Source: Melioribacteraceae bacterium (GTDB taxonomy: Bacteria > Bacteroidota > Ignavibacteria > Ignavibacteriales > Melioribacteraceae). Taken from it: a stretch of 64,000 nt of DNA. The position numbers were made by a program, and so were the translations under genes. The DNA lies in the NCBI GenBank assembly GCA_030584085.1, contig CP129490.1, positions 186,001 through 250,000 of the forward strand, in the 5' to 3' direction. Shown here piece after piece: positions 26,702 through 35,973 of this stretch (position 1 is the stretch's first letter; every line of letters starts with the position of its first letter). The notes beneath the pieces were generated by a model that searched no databases, was not told the DNA's origin, and was given only the letters and a program-made list of their open reading frames with translations.

Positions 26702-27094
26702 ATGAAAACGAGAATCTTGATAATAGAAGACAATCTTCAAAACATGTATATGCTGTCATATTTATTAGAAAGCGAGAACTATCAAGTGCTGCAAGCTTTT
26801 AGCGGAAAAGACGGAATTGCAATTGCGATTAATGAAAGTCCCGATGTAATTCTTTTGGATATTCAATTGCCGCAAATGGACGGTTATCAAGTAGCTGCTG
26901 AATTAAGAAAACAAGATTCTTTAAAAAATATTCCTATAATTGCTGTAACTTCGTACGCTATGCCGGGTGATAGAGAGAAGGCTTTAGAATCCGGCGCAAC
27001 AGGCTATATCGAAAAACCGATAAACCCGGATACATTTATTTCACAGATGATTTCTTTCCTGCCGAAAGAACTTCATCAGAAAGATGAGAGTTAG
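26702..27094 (+). CDS. Single-domain response regulator
   Basis: The 130-residue protein is a lone CheY-like receiver. The acidic pocket is IIED (E9, D10), the phosphoacceptor is D53 in LLDIQLPQMDGY, the switch residue is T in AVTSYAMPGD, and the lysine is in YIEKPI. It has no output domain, so it would act by protein contact or as a phosphate relay. It lies 33 bp after the kinase and 2 bp before a receiver-PAS-kinase gene, consistent with a phosphorelay among the three. The AVTSYAMPGDREKALESGATGY string is typical of receivers of hybrid-kinase systems (DivK-like). Confidence 0.93.
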   Translation: MKTRILIIEDNLQNMYMLSYLLESENYQVLQAFSGKDGIAIAINESPDVILLDIQLPQMDGYQVAAELRKQDSLKNIPIIAVTSYAMPGDREKALESGATGYIEKPINPDTFISQMISFLPKELHQKDES

Positions 27095-27096
27095 TT

Positions 27097-28761
27097 ATGA
27101 ATATGAAAATAATACTCGTTGATGATAAAGAAGAAAATCTTTATATGCTCGAATCTTTATTAACAGGCAACGGCTATCAAATAAAATCTACCCAGAATGG
27201 AATTGAAGCACTAGCCGAACTTAAAGATGACAAGTATGATTTGATAATCTCTGATATTCTTATGCCAGTTATGGATGGTTTTGCTTTTTGTCGTGAATGC
27301 AAAAAAGACGAAACACTTAAAAACATTCCGTTCATATTCTACACCGCTACTTACACCGATAAAAAAGATGAGGAATTTGCACTTAGTCTTGGAGCGGATC
27401 GATTTGTTTTGAAGCCGCAGGATCCCGATGTTTTTATTGAAATTGTTCGTGAACTATTACATGAAGTGGAAGACAGAAAACTTATCCCCAGAACAAAAAA
27501 TTTAATGCCGGAAAATGTTTTACTGAAAGAATACAATGCGGCGCTCATTAGAAAATTAGAAGATAAGATGCAACAAAGTGAAGAGAATGAAAAGAAATTA
27601 AAAATATATGTAAATGAATTAGAGAAAAATATTGAAGAACGAGCGGCTATTGAAAAGGAATTAAGTGAAAGCGAAGAACGCTATCGCCTTATTCTTGAAA
27701 ATAGCATGGATGCAATATTATTTACGGCACCGGACGGAAGTATTTTTTCGGCAAACAAGGCGGCATGCGATTTATTTCAAATGACCGAAGAAGAAATTAT
27801 TCAAAAAGGAAGAAACGGTATAGTAGATCAATCCGATCCGAATTTACAAATTTTAATGAAGGAGAGGAGAGAAAAAGGAAAAGCAAAAGGTCAACTCATT
27901 TTCACTAAAAAGGATGGCACAAAGTTTCCAGCAGAAATGACCTCATCCATTTTTACGACTTCGGAGGGGGAAAAAAGATCTACCACAATTATACGAGATA
28001 TAACCGAGCAAATGAGAGTTAATCAAGAATTAATCGATTCGAAAAATAGAGCTGAGAAATTGAATAGATTAAAAACAGAATTCCTTGCACAAATGTCTCA
28101 TGAAATTAGAAGTCCGTTAAATGCGATACTTAATTTTGCTCAAGTAATAAAAGAAGAAGTTAGCGATGAAGAAAATGAAACTTTAGAAGTCGCGTTCTCG
28201 GCTATAGATTCTGCGAGTAAAAGAATGATTCGTACTGTTGATTCGATATTAAATATGTCCGAACTTCAACTTGGGACTTACGAACTGTCTATTGAGAGAA
28301 CAAATCTGGTTCATATACTTAAAAGCCTAATTTCAGAATATCAGGGCACGGCAGATCATAAAAAATTGAATTTAAATTTTGTCACTGCTTTTGATGAAGC
28401 AATTATTAATACTGATGATTATGCCGTTAAACAAATTGTTGCCAACTTGATTGATAACGCGCTAAAATATACTAACGATGGGGGAGTTGAGGTTAAACTC
28501 TACAAAAATAATGATTCTAAATTTTGTATAGAAATATCTGATACGGGTATTGGTATTTCCGAAGAGTTCTTACCATATTTGTTCGATCCATTCAGACAGG
28601 AAGAACAGGGATATTCTCGTACATTTGACGGAAGCGGTTTGGGAATGGCATTAACCGATAAGTATTGCAAATTGATCAATGCTGATATCCAAGTAGATAG
28701 TCAGAAGTACAAAGGAACAACTTTTTGTATTACTTTAGGCGACTTAAAACTTACCAAATAA
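27097..28761 (+). CDS. Receiver-PAS-histidine kinase
   Basis: The 554-residue soluble protein has an N-terminal receiver (1-125) with phosphoacceptor D53 in ISDILMPVMDGF, a coiled coil (about 150-190), a PAS domain (about 195-310, with PAC end STTIIRDITEQ) and a kinase core whose acceptor is H335 in MSHEIRSPLN. N, G1 and G2 boxes appear as LIDNALKYT, DTGIGI and GSGLGMAL. No membrane segment is seen, so the input is the receiver and the PAS. Receiver-first kinases usually relay a signal from another kinase; the membrane kinase two genes upstream is the natural candidate. A bidirectional hairpin follows. Confidence 0.92.
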   Translation: MNMKIILVDDKEENLYMLESLLTGNGYQIKSTQNGIEALAELKDDKYDLIISDILMPVMDGFAFCRECKKDETLKNIPFIFYTATYTDKKDEEFALSLGADRFVLKPQDPDVFIEIVRELLHEVEDRKLIPRTKNLMPENVLLKEYNAALIRKLEDKMQQSEENEKKLKIYVNELEKNIEERAAIEKELSESEERYRLILENSMDAILFTAPDGSIFSANKAACDLFQMTEEEIIQKGRNGIVDQSDPNLQILMKERREKGKAKGQLIFTKKDGTKFPAEMTSSIFTTSEGEKRSTTIIRDITEQMRVNQELIDSKNRAEKLNRLKTEFLAQMSHEIRSPLNAILNFAQVIKEEVSDEENETLEVAFSAIDSASKRMIRTVDSILNMSELQLGTYELSIERTNLVHILKSLISEYQGTADHKKLNLNFVTAFDEAIINTDDYAVKQIVANLIDNALKYTNDGGVEVKLYKNNDSKFCIEISDTGIGISEEFLPYLFDPFRQEEQGYSRTFDGSGLGMALTDKYCKLINADIQVDSQKYKGTTFCITLGDLKLTK

Positions 28762-28784
28762 CTGAATATTTCATTAAATAAAAA

Positions 28785-28806
28785 AAGGCACGCTTTTGCG
28801 TGCCTT
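28785..28806. terminator. Intrinsic terminator between convergent genes
   Basis: AAGGCACGC (28785-28793), loop TTTT, and GCGTGCCTT (28798-28806) form a 9-bp GC-rich hairpin. On the minus strand it is followed by a run of seven or eight T, making a standard intrinsic terminator for the peroxiredoxin gene. It can also end the kinase operon from the plus side, where the T-run is short. Confidence 0.85.
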
Positions 28807-28838
28807 CGATCTTAGTATTTAATATTTATTTTTCGATG

Positions 28839-29501
28839 CTAGTTATCAAGCTTCTTGAACTTAAACCACCAGTCGTAACCTTCAACATTTTCTTTTTCAC
28901 GAGCTCGTGCGGTAACAACATCTTTTGGTGGAGGAATAATTACTTTGTCGCCCATAATTTCATTATTCGGCCAGTTTTCCGGCATAGCAACTTTTTGTGA
29001 ATCGGAAATTTGTAATGCTTTCAACGCACGTAAAACTTCATCAACTTGTCTGCCGATTTCTTGCGGATAATAAATCATCAATCTTATTTTGCCTTCGGGA
29101 TCAATTACAAAAACCGCGCGAACAGTGTTTGTTCCTTTCCCGGGATGAATCATTCCCAATTTCATTGCAACTCTACCCATATCATCGGCTATTACTGGGA
29201 ACGGAATTTCTACATTTAAATTTTCTTTAATCCAATCAACCCATTTGATATGTGAAAACACCTGATCGATAGAATGACCTATTAACTCGGCATTTAATTT
29301 TTTGAATTCATTTACTCTTTTTGCAAACGCAACAAACTCAGTTGTGCAAACCGGTGTAAAATCACCGGGATGTGAAAAAAGTACAATCCATTTACCTTTA
29401 TAATCACCCGGAATATTCTTCATACCGTGTGTTGTTTGAACTTCTAAGCTTGGCATAACTTCACCAAGTAACGGAATACCAACTCTTGTTTCTTCTGACA
29501 T
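28839..29501 (-). CDS. 1-Cys peroxiredoxin (Prx6 / archaeal type)
   Basis: I start at ATG 29499-29501, seven bases after a GGAGG site; the frame is open to TTG at 29513. The 220-residue product has the thiol peroxidase signature [13 protein letters not shown], with the peroxidatic cysteine near residue 46. The C-terminal extension ([12 protein letters not shown] and GYDWWFKFK) marks the Prx6 group of long peroxiredoxins. In the archaeal enzymes that tail carries one or two cysteines around the DWWF motif; here those positions are Y and K, and no second cysteine exists in the chain. It should therefore work as a 1-Cys enzyme reduced by an external thiol. It reduces peroxides in the cytosol. 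Confidence 0.93.
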   Translation of the reverse strand: MSEETRVGIPLLGEVMPSLEVQTTHGMKNIPGDYKGKWIVLFSHPGDFTPVCTTEFVAFAKRVNEFKKLNAELIGHSIDQVFSHIKWVDWIKENLNVEIPFPVIADDMGRVAMKLGMIHPGKGTNTVRAVFVIDPEGKIRLMIYYPQEIGRQVDEVLRALKALQISDSQKVAMPENWPNNEIMGDKVIIPPPKDVVTARAREKENVEGYDWWFKFKKLDN

Positions 29502-29677
29502 ATCGTCCTCCAATTATTTTATATACAGATATGATGTCTCCAATTGATTTTGGATTCATCTTCGAAATTAAGGATTATCAAGTCTTGTTTAGATGAAATT
29601 GTCGGTTATTTCTATTGGAATAACATTTTAACACATATTAACCTATTTTTGTTAACTGAAAGTTATTGGGAAAAAAA

Positions 29678-31120
29678 ATGTGTTTTAGAAAATATTTGAT
29701 GCTGATTGCTGTCCTTGGAATCAATGTCTATCCTTCTGAATTTCAAGATTTTCTAAGTAGAGTAAACAGCATAAATAATCCAACGGATAAGCAAGCCGTG
29801 GTTGATAGTTTTTTGATTCACGCTGATTCAGTTGGAGTTCCGTTTGTGGAAGGAAATACAGCTAACTTTCTTTACAAAGGAAATGTAAGCTCGGTACAAG
29901 TTGCCGGAGATTTCAACGGCTGGAGTTCATCGGCTATGTCTCGCTTAAGTGGAACTGATTTATTTTATCTAACCAGAAATTTTGAACTTGATGCTAGGTT
30001 TGATTATAAGTTGGTTGTAAATGGACAAATGATTTTAGATCCGCGTAACCCCAATACAGTTCCGGGTGGATTTGGTAAAAATTCCGAACTGGCAATGCCG
30101 GATTATGTTCAACCATGGGAAATTGTTTACAATCCAATTGTTGAAAGAGGAAAGCTGACTAACTTTTCTTTGTCTTCCCAAATCATGAACAGAAATTATT
30201 CTGTAACAATTTACTTTCCTGTTGGTTATGATAGTGCAAAATCCGGAGGCTACTCGACAGCATTTTATCAAGATGGAAGCGATTATTTAAGTCTTGGTTA
30301 TGGTTGGGTTATTTTGGACAATTTAATTTCACAAAATATAATTGAACCAATTTTAGGAGTTTTTGTTAGACCAACAAACAGAAACGATGAGTATGCTTAC
30401 GATAACCGATTTAAATATGCAGAGTTTTTTGCAAATGAATTAGTCCCTCATATTGACTCGATGTTCAATACTACAAAATCTCCGCAAAATAGATTGGTCA
30501 TTGGCGATTCATTCGGCGGTAATATTTCTGCGTTGATAAGCTACCAATACCCGGAAGTATTTGGTTTATGCGGACTTCATTCGGCAGCATTTTGGCCTAA
30601 CGATTATGAAGTATATAACATGATCGTAAATGGAGAAAGGAAAGATATAAAGTATTACTCAGTTTGGGGAAGTTATGAAAGCTTGTTCACTAACATGCGA
30701 AACTTCCAAAGCGAAATGATCTCGTTGGGATATGAAATAGACGGTAAAGAATTTCATGAAGGACATAGCTGGGGATTATGGCGAGCAACAACTGATTTAA
30801 TTTTGGAATATTTCTTCCCATCAAATACGACAAACGTTGTAATTGATGAATTAGTTAATGAATTTGTTTTGTATCAAAACTATCCTAATCCGTTTAATCC
30901 ATCTACAACAATAAAATTTTCAATTCCCCATTCTGAATTTACAACACTTAAAGTTTATGATCTATTGGGTAGAGAAGTCGATACTTTACTTGATGAGTAT
31001 CTGGTTCCCGGTACATATCAAATGGAATTTGATGGCAGCAAACTTACTAGCGGCATATATTTTTATACTTTATATCTCAACGGAAATATTCAAACAAAAA
31101 AAATGACATTAATAAAGTAG
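29678..31120 (+). CDS. Secreted esterase with N-terminal CBM48-like domain and T9SS sorting domain
   Basis: I start at ATG 29678; a TTG at 29666 adds four residues. The 480-residue product has a signal peptide, an early-set CBM48/E-set domain (about 60-145, VQVAGDFNGWSSSAM), an esterase D-type alpha/beta hydrolase (about 150-380) with nucleophile elbow VIGDSFGGNISAL and late histidine in FHEGHSWGLW, and a C-terminal T9SS domain with LYQNYPNPFNPSTTIKF. Enzymes of this build are often feruloyl or enterochelin-type esterases or acyl transferases acting on sugar esters. The substrate is unknown. It is divergent from the peroxiredoxin and starts a long codirectional run. Confidence 0.9.
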   Translation: MCFRKYLMLIAVLGINVYPSEFQDFLSRVNSINNPTDKQAVVDSFLIHADSVGVPFVEGNTANFLYKGNVSSVQVAGDFNGWSSSAMSRLSGTDLFYLTRNFELDARFDYKLVVNGQMILDPRNPNTVPGGFGKNSELAMPDYVQPWEIVYNPIVERGKLTNFSLSSQIMNRNYSVTIYFPVGYDSAKSGGYSTAFYQDGSDYLSLGYGWVILDNLISQNIIEPILGVFVRPTNRNDEYAYDNRFKYAEFFANELVPHIDSMFNTTKSPQNRLVIGDSFGGNISALISYQYPEVFGLCGLHSAAFWPNDYEVYNMIVNGERKDIKYYSVWGSYESLFTNMRNFQSEMISLGYEIDGKEFHEGHSWGLWRATTDLILEYFFPSNTTNVVIDELVNEFVLYQNYPNPFNPSTTIKFSIPHSEFTTLKVYDLLGREVDTLLDEYLVPGTYQMEFDGSKLTSGIYFYTLYLNGNIQTKKMTLIK

Positions 31121-31127
31121 GTGCAAA

Positions 31128-31343
31128 ATGATAAGCCAAAAATTACTAGACGTACTTTGTTGTCCGGAATCAAAAGCAGATTTAGTTCTAGACAATAACT
31201 TTTTAGTCTCAACAGATAAAAATACGAGAAGACGGTATAGAATTGAAGATGATATTCCGATTATGTTGATTGATGAATCCGAACAGCTGGATGAAAAAAC
31301 TTGGCTGGAGATAATGGAGCGTCACGGTATAAAAGTAGAATAG
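31128..31343 (+). CDS. Trm112-like (UPF0434) small protein
   Basis: The 71-residue product opens with LLDVLCCPESKADLVL and includes YRIEDDIPIMLIDE, both classic for the Trm112/YcaR family. In eukaryotes Trm112 activates several methyltransferases; bacterial forms are small and of unclear role. Of the usual zinc-type cysteines only CC near the N-terminus is visible, so metal binding is doubtful. It begins 7 bp after the esterase stop with a GTGCAAA-type weak ribosome site and is followed 8 bp later by the FAD oxidase. Confidence 0.88.
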   Translation: MISQKLLDVLCCPESKADLVLDNNFLVSTDKNTRRRYRIEDDIPIMLIDESEQLDEKTWLEIMERHGIKVE

Positions 31344-31351
31344 AAAATTAA

Positions 31352-32842
31352 ATGATTATAAAAACCGAACAATCCGAATTACAAAACTTTCTTGTTGATG
31401 CATCAAACTATAAAGGAAAATGTGAAGAAGTTTATTTTCCTGAATCAAAATACGATGTAGTAGAAATTTTTCAACTGGCAAACTCATTGAATAAGCAAAT
31501 TACAATTTGTGGAAATAGGACCGGCTTAACTGGAGGCTGTGTTCCGATTGACGGTATTTTAATTTCAACTGATAAATTGAATAAAATTATTGAAATAAAT
31601 GAAAAGCAGAAATATGCAATTGTTCAGCCGGGTCTTTTGTTAAGGGATTTTATAACTCTTGTCGAAGAGAAAAATCTTTACTATCCGCCGGATCCAACAG
31701 AAAAAGATTGTTACATAGGCGGAACCGTTGCAAATAATGCTTCCGGTGCAAAAACTTTTAAGTACGGTGCAACAAGAGAATTTGTAATCGGATTAGAGAT
31801 AATTCTTCCAAATGGAGAAGAAGTGTATCTTGAACGTGATCAGCAATTTGCAAATGGATATGATCTTAAACTGCAATGTAAAAGTGGAAGCGTTATAAAT
31901 CTTTCTATTCCGAAATATCGAATGCCTAAGACCAAACACGCAGCGGGATATTTTGTAAAAAAAAATATGGATGCAATTGACTTGTTCATAGGGGCAGAAG
32001 GAACTTTTGGGTTTATATCTGAAATAAAATTGAAGCTTCTTAACAAACCGGAAAATATTTTATCGTCCGTAATATTTTTTAGTACTGAAAATAATGCATT
32101 AAAATTTGTTGAAGATGCACGTGAAGAAACTTATAAAAATCGCAAAGATTCTTTTACTGAAAGTATTGATGCTCTTGCCTTAGAATACTTTGATGGTAAC
32201 TCGTTAAAATTCTTGTATGAAGAATATCCTAATATACCTCGTCATGCCGAATCCGCGGTTTGGTTTGAGCAGGAATTTAGTTCGGATAGCGAAGAATCTA
32301 TTTTTAACAAATGGATTGAACTTATTGAAGAGTGTAACGGTGATGTTGAATCCGCGTGGTTTGCTAATAATGAAAAAGATAGAAAACAGTTTGGCGAATT
32401 TCGTCATGCTGTTTCTTGGAAGGTGAATGAATATATCTCAAGAAATAATATCTTAAAAGTGGGAACTGATATTGCGGTTCCGGATGAGAATTTCAAAGAG
32501 TTTTACAACTTTGCAAAAAAGATAGTTGCGGAAAGTAATATTGATCAAATAGCATACGGACATTTTGGTAATTCACATCTGCACCTAAACATGCTTCCTA
32601 AAACTGAATTAGAATATAAAACTGCAAAAAATATTTACTCGATAATTTGTAAAAAAGCGGTGGAATTAAATGGAACAATTTCTGCCGAACACGGTATAGG
32701 GAAATTAAAAAGAGATTATCTGCAATTAATGTTTACGGAAAACGAGATACGGCAAATGGCTAATCTGAAAAAACAGATTGACCCAAAATTAATTTTAAAC
32801 ATCGGTAACATAATCGATCCGAAATTTTATGAAGGTTTATAA
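31352..32842 (+). CDS. FAD-binding oxidase, GlcD / D-lactate dehydrogenase type
   Basis: The 496-residue protein has an N-terminal PCMH-type FAD domain (about 1-215) with ICGNRTGLTGGCVP, YPPDPTEKDCYIGGTVANNASG and KTKHAAGY, and a C-terminal FAD-oxidase domain with AYGHFGNSHLHLN and AEHGIGKLKR, the substrate and metal histidines. Such enzymes oxidise 2-hydroxy acids such as glycolate or D-lactate. GlcE and GlcF partners are not nearby, so a one-subunit D-2-hydroxyacid dehydrogenase is likely. It overlaps the following TPR gene by 14 bp. Confidence 0.9.
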   Translation: MIIKTEQSELQNFLVDASNYKGKCEEVYFPESKYDVVEIFQLANSLNKQITICGNRTGLTGGCVPIDGILISTDKLNKIIEINEKQKYAIVQPGLLLRDFITLVEEKNLYYPPDPTEKDCYIGGTVANNASGAKTFKYGATREFVIGLEIILPNGEEVYLERDQQFANGYDLKLQCKSGSVINLSIPKYRMPKTKHAAGYFVKKNMDAIDLFIGAEGTFGFISEIKLKLLNKPENILSSVIFFSTENNALKFVEDAREETYKNRKDSFTESIDALALEYFDGNSLKFLYEEYPNIPRHAESAVWFEQEFSSDSEESIFNKWIELIEECNGDVESAWFANNEKDRKQFGEFRHAVSWKVNEYISRNNILKVGTDIAVPDENFKEFYNFAKKIVAESNIDQIAYGHFGNSHLHLNMLPKTELEYKTAKNIYSIICKKAVELNGTISAEHGIGKLKRDYLQLMFTENEIRQMANLKKQIDPKLILNIGNIIDPKFYEGL

Positions 32843-34685
32843 GTTATTTTACATATTTATTTTTCTCCCGTTTCTAATTGGTTATTCGCAAGAAGCAAAA
32901 TTATCCAATATGTTCAGATTGGCGCAGACATTTGAGCAATCCGGTGAATTCGAACAAGCTAAAAGTATTTATGAAGATCTTCATAAATCACAACCGAACA
33001 ATCCAACTTTTCTCGAAGCCTTAAACAATATTTACATACTTCTAAAAGATTACGATAAATCAATTCAAATGATGACTAACATTATCAGTTCGTCACCACA
33101 AAATGTTAATTATTATGGGATGCTTGGCAACACCTATTACACTAAAGGCGATACAACAAAAGCTTTCGAAACATGGGAAAAGGGATTGGAGATTTCACGC
33201 GGCAACACTGCGGTTTACAGAGCAATTATAAATTATGCTTTACAAAACAGAGCTTTTAACAAAGCAATAGAATATTTGAATCGAGCAAAGAATTTTGGAA
33301 ATGATACGTATGTTTTTTCTCTTGATTTAGCCAGAGTTTATGCGATGACAATGAACTTTGAGAAAGCTGCATTCGAATATTGTGAGATAATTAAAAATGA
33401 TCCGACTTTAGTTCAAATGGTAATCGGAAACATGTCCGCTTTTCTTACACGACCGACAGCATTGACCGAAAGTATAAGTTCTGTAAAATCTTATTATACC
33501 CAAAACAATATTCCGGAATTAAATTCTTTACTGATTCATCTCTATAAAATGAACGGTAATTATAAAAGCGCGTTTGAACACGTTGTAAAGTTAGAAGAAG
33601 AATCCAACAAAAACGGAAGAGAGTTCTTTCAATTTGCTCAACAGGCTTTAATTGAAAAAAAGTTTGATGTTGCATCAATGTCCTTTGAAAAATTAATTGA
33701 AGAATATCCAAAGTCACCATTAGTACCCTCCTCAAGAATTGGTTATGCAAAAGCTTTTGAGCAATCAATTATCAGTAAACGTTATTCGACAATTGAAAAC
33801 TGGAAACCGTTTTCTAATGCGGAAGTAGTTTTTACTGATGATTTTATTAAAGCAATAAATTCATATAAAACAATTTTGGAATTGTATCCGAACGATGATA
33901 TAAAAGGGGAAGCGCTTTATAGAATTGGTGAAATATATCATTATTATTTAGATAATCCGGATAGTGCGAAGTCATATTACAAACAAGTTATCGGTTCTCG
34001 CACTTTTGCTCAAATTATTCATTCAGCAAATATTCGAATAGCTGAAATTGAATTAAGAAACGGTGAAAACGAATCTGCCGCAACGAGATTAGAAACAATT
34101 GCGAAAAGCTCAAATATTTCCGAACAGTATAAAAGCGAAGCAAGTCTTTTATTAGGGAAATTACATTTTTGGAATGGACAATTTAAGCAAGCATCTTCCA
34201 GTTTATCTTCGGTAACAAAAAATTTACTTGATGATAACGCAAATGATGCGTTGCAAATTCAAACATTAATCGGAACTTTAAAAAGTGATTCCGCAAACTT
34301 GGCAACATATTCAAAAGCCGAATACCATTCTTTCAATAAAAAATTTGATGAAGCAGCTGAACTTTATGATCAGTTAAGAAATGGCTCAAATCCCATTCTG
34401 AAAGAATTAGCCGGATTAAAGTATGCGTATGTTTTGATCGCCCAAGATCGTTACACAGCAGCTTTGGAAATATTGAAAGAAACAAAAGAAACCAGCACTA
34501 TTAAAATGTTTGAACCTGAAATTGAGTATATTTCGGGTGAAATAAAATTATTTGCTATAAAAGATTACGAAGGAGCTCAGACAGCATATCGAAATATCCT
34601 TGATAATTATAGCAACTCCTTATATTTTGATAAGTCCAGACAAAAAATTGAATTTATTAACGAATTGAAGAATAAAACAATATGA
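32829..34685 (+). CDS. Exported TPR-repeat protein
   Basis: The 618-residue product has a signal peptide (about 1-20, ending GYSQ). It consists of tetratricopeptide repeats: clear units include [64 protein letters not shown] and, in the second half, [14 protein letters not shown] and [15 protein letters not shown]. Such proteins act as periplasmic scaffolds; the second half resembles YbgF/BamD-style repeats. The gene overlaps the GlcD-like gene by 14 bp and clpX by 4 bp (ATGA), so the three are likely on one transcript. No enzyme motif is visible. Confidence 0.85.
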   Translation: MKVYKLFYIFIFLPFLIGYSQEAKLSNMFRLAQTFEQSGEFEQAKSIYEDLHKSQPNNPTFLEALNNIYILLKDYDKSIQMMTNIISSSPQNVNYYGMLGNTYYTKGDTTKAFETWEKGLEISRGNTAVYRAIINYALQNRAFNKAIEYLNRAKNFGNDTYVFSLDLARVYAMTMNFEKAAFEYCEIIKNDPTLVQMVIGNMSAFLTRPTALTESISSVKSYYTQNNIPELNSLLIHLYKMNGNYKSAFEHVVKLEEESNKNGREFFQFAQQALIEKKFDVASMSFEKLIEEYPKSPLVPSSRIGYAKAFEQSIISKRYSTIENWKPFSNAEVVFTDDFIKAINSYKTILELYPNDDIKGEALYRIGEIYHYYLDNPDSAKSYYKQVIGSRTFAQIIHSANIRIAEIELRNGENESAATRLETIAKSSNISEQYKSEASLLLGKLHFWNGQFKQASSSLSSVTKNLLDDNANDALQIQTLIGTLKSDSANLATYSKAEYHSFNKKFDEAAELYDQLRNGSNPILKELAGLKYAYVLIAQDRYTAALEILKETKETSTIKMFEPEIEYISGEIKLFAIKDYEGAQTAYRNILDNYSNSLYFDKSRQKIEFINELKNKTI

Positions 34686-35935
34686 ATGAAACTCAAGATC
34701 AACATAATGTAAAATGTTCGTTTTGCGGAAGAGAAGGTAACGAAGTAACAAGTATGGTTGCCGGACCTGATGTTTATATATGCGACATCTGTATTAGAAC
34801 TAGTGTGGATATACTAAAAAACAATCTTGCAGCATACAATACCAAAACAAAAAAAACTGCTAGCTTAACTCCAGAAATGATCAAGAAAAGTCTCGATGAA
34901 CATGTAATCGGACAAGAAAAAGCTAAGAAAGTTTTATCTGTTGCGGTTTATAATCATTATAAAAGAATCAATTCACACACATCATTTTTTGAATTGGATG
35001 ATGTTGAGATAGAAAAAAGTAATATTCTTTTGATCGGACCAACCGGTGTTGGTAAGACATTAATTGCACAAACACTAGCAAAAATTTTAGATGTTCCTTT
35101 TGCAATTGCTGATGCAACCACATTAACCGAAGCGGGATATGTCGGGGACGATGTTGAAACAGTTTTAGTAAGGTTGTTACAAGCTGCCGATTATAATCTT
35201 GAAAAAGCTCAAAAAGGAATTATATATATAGACGAAATTGATAAGATTGCAAGAAAAAGTGAAAGTACATCAATTACCAGAGATGTTTCGGGAGAAGGTG
35301 TTCAGCAAGCACTTCTAAAAATTTTAGAAGGAACGGTTGCCGGAGTTCCTCCTCGCGGTGGCAGAAAACATCCTGAACAAAGCTTGATAAATATCAATAC
35401 TAAAAATATTCTATTTATCGTCGGCGGCGCATTCGATGGAATTGATCCGATTGTTGCATCACGTGTAAAGAAAAATGTTATGGGTTTTGATACTGATTTT
35501 TCTACCGAACATAATGAAGAAAGAGATCAACTATTACAAATGATTCAACCTGAAGATTTATTAAAATTTGGATTGATACCCGAGTTAATAGGACGATTAC
35601 CGATTATCGCTCCTCTTCATTCATTAAACGAAGATGCTTTGAAAAGTATTCTCACAAAACCGAAGAATGCGATTATCAAACAATTTAAAAAATTGTTTAT
35701 GATGGAAGGTGTAGAGTTGGAGTTTGATAAAAATTCTCTCGAAGCTATTGTAGTAAAAGCAATGGAAAGGAAAACAGGTGCACGCGCACTTCGTTCAATA
35801 GTAGAGGGGGTTTTGCTCGATATTATGTATGAGCTTCCTAACATGAATAAAGTTGAAAAATGTTTAATTACAAAAGACACGATTAATAAAGGCTCAAAGC
35901 CGGTGTATATTGAGTCCGATAGAAAATCGGCGTAA
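34682..35935 (+). CDS. clpX: ClpX, ATP-dependent unfoldase of the ClpXP protease
   Basis: The 417-residue protein has the N-terminal C4 zinc finger (C12, C15, C34, C37), Walker A GPTGVGKT (119-126), Walker [11 protein letters not shown] (180-189), pore loop AGYVGDD (151-157), and GARALRSI near residue 360 (sensor 2). ClpX unfolds tagged proteins and feeds them to ClpP. The ClpP-docking loop, usually I-G-F, appears here as VMGF. No clpP gene is in the window, although clpP and clpX are often adjacent. Its ATG overlaps the TPR gene stop, an unusual upstream partner. Confidence 0.97.
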   Translation: MNETQDQHNVKCSFCGREGNEVTSMVAGPDVYICDICIRTSVDILKNNLAAYNTKTKKTASLTPEMIKKSLDEHVIGQEKAKKVLSVAVYNHYKRINSHTSFFELDDVEIEKSNILLIGPTGVGKTLIAQTLAKILDVPFAIADATTLTEAGYVGDDVETVLVRLLQAADYNLEKAQKGIIYIDEIDKIARKSESTSITRDVSGEGVQQALLKILEGTVAGVPPRGGRKHPEQSLININTKNILFIVGGAFDGIDPIVASRVKKNVMGFDTDFSTEHNEERDQLLQMIQPEDLLKFGLIPELIGRLPIIAPLHSLNEDALKSILTKPKNAIIKQFKKLFMMEGVELEFDKNSLEAIVVKAMERKTGARALRSIVEGVLLDIMYELPNMNKVEKCLITKDTINKGSKPVYIESDRKSA

Positions 35936-35973
35936 TTCACACTTAATAAATTTTCTAACTTCCTAACTTTTCA

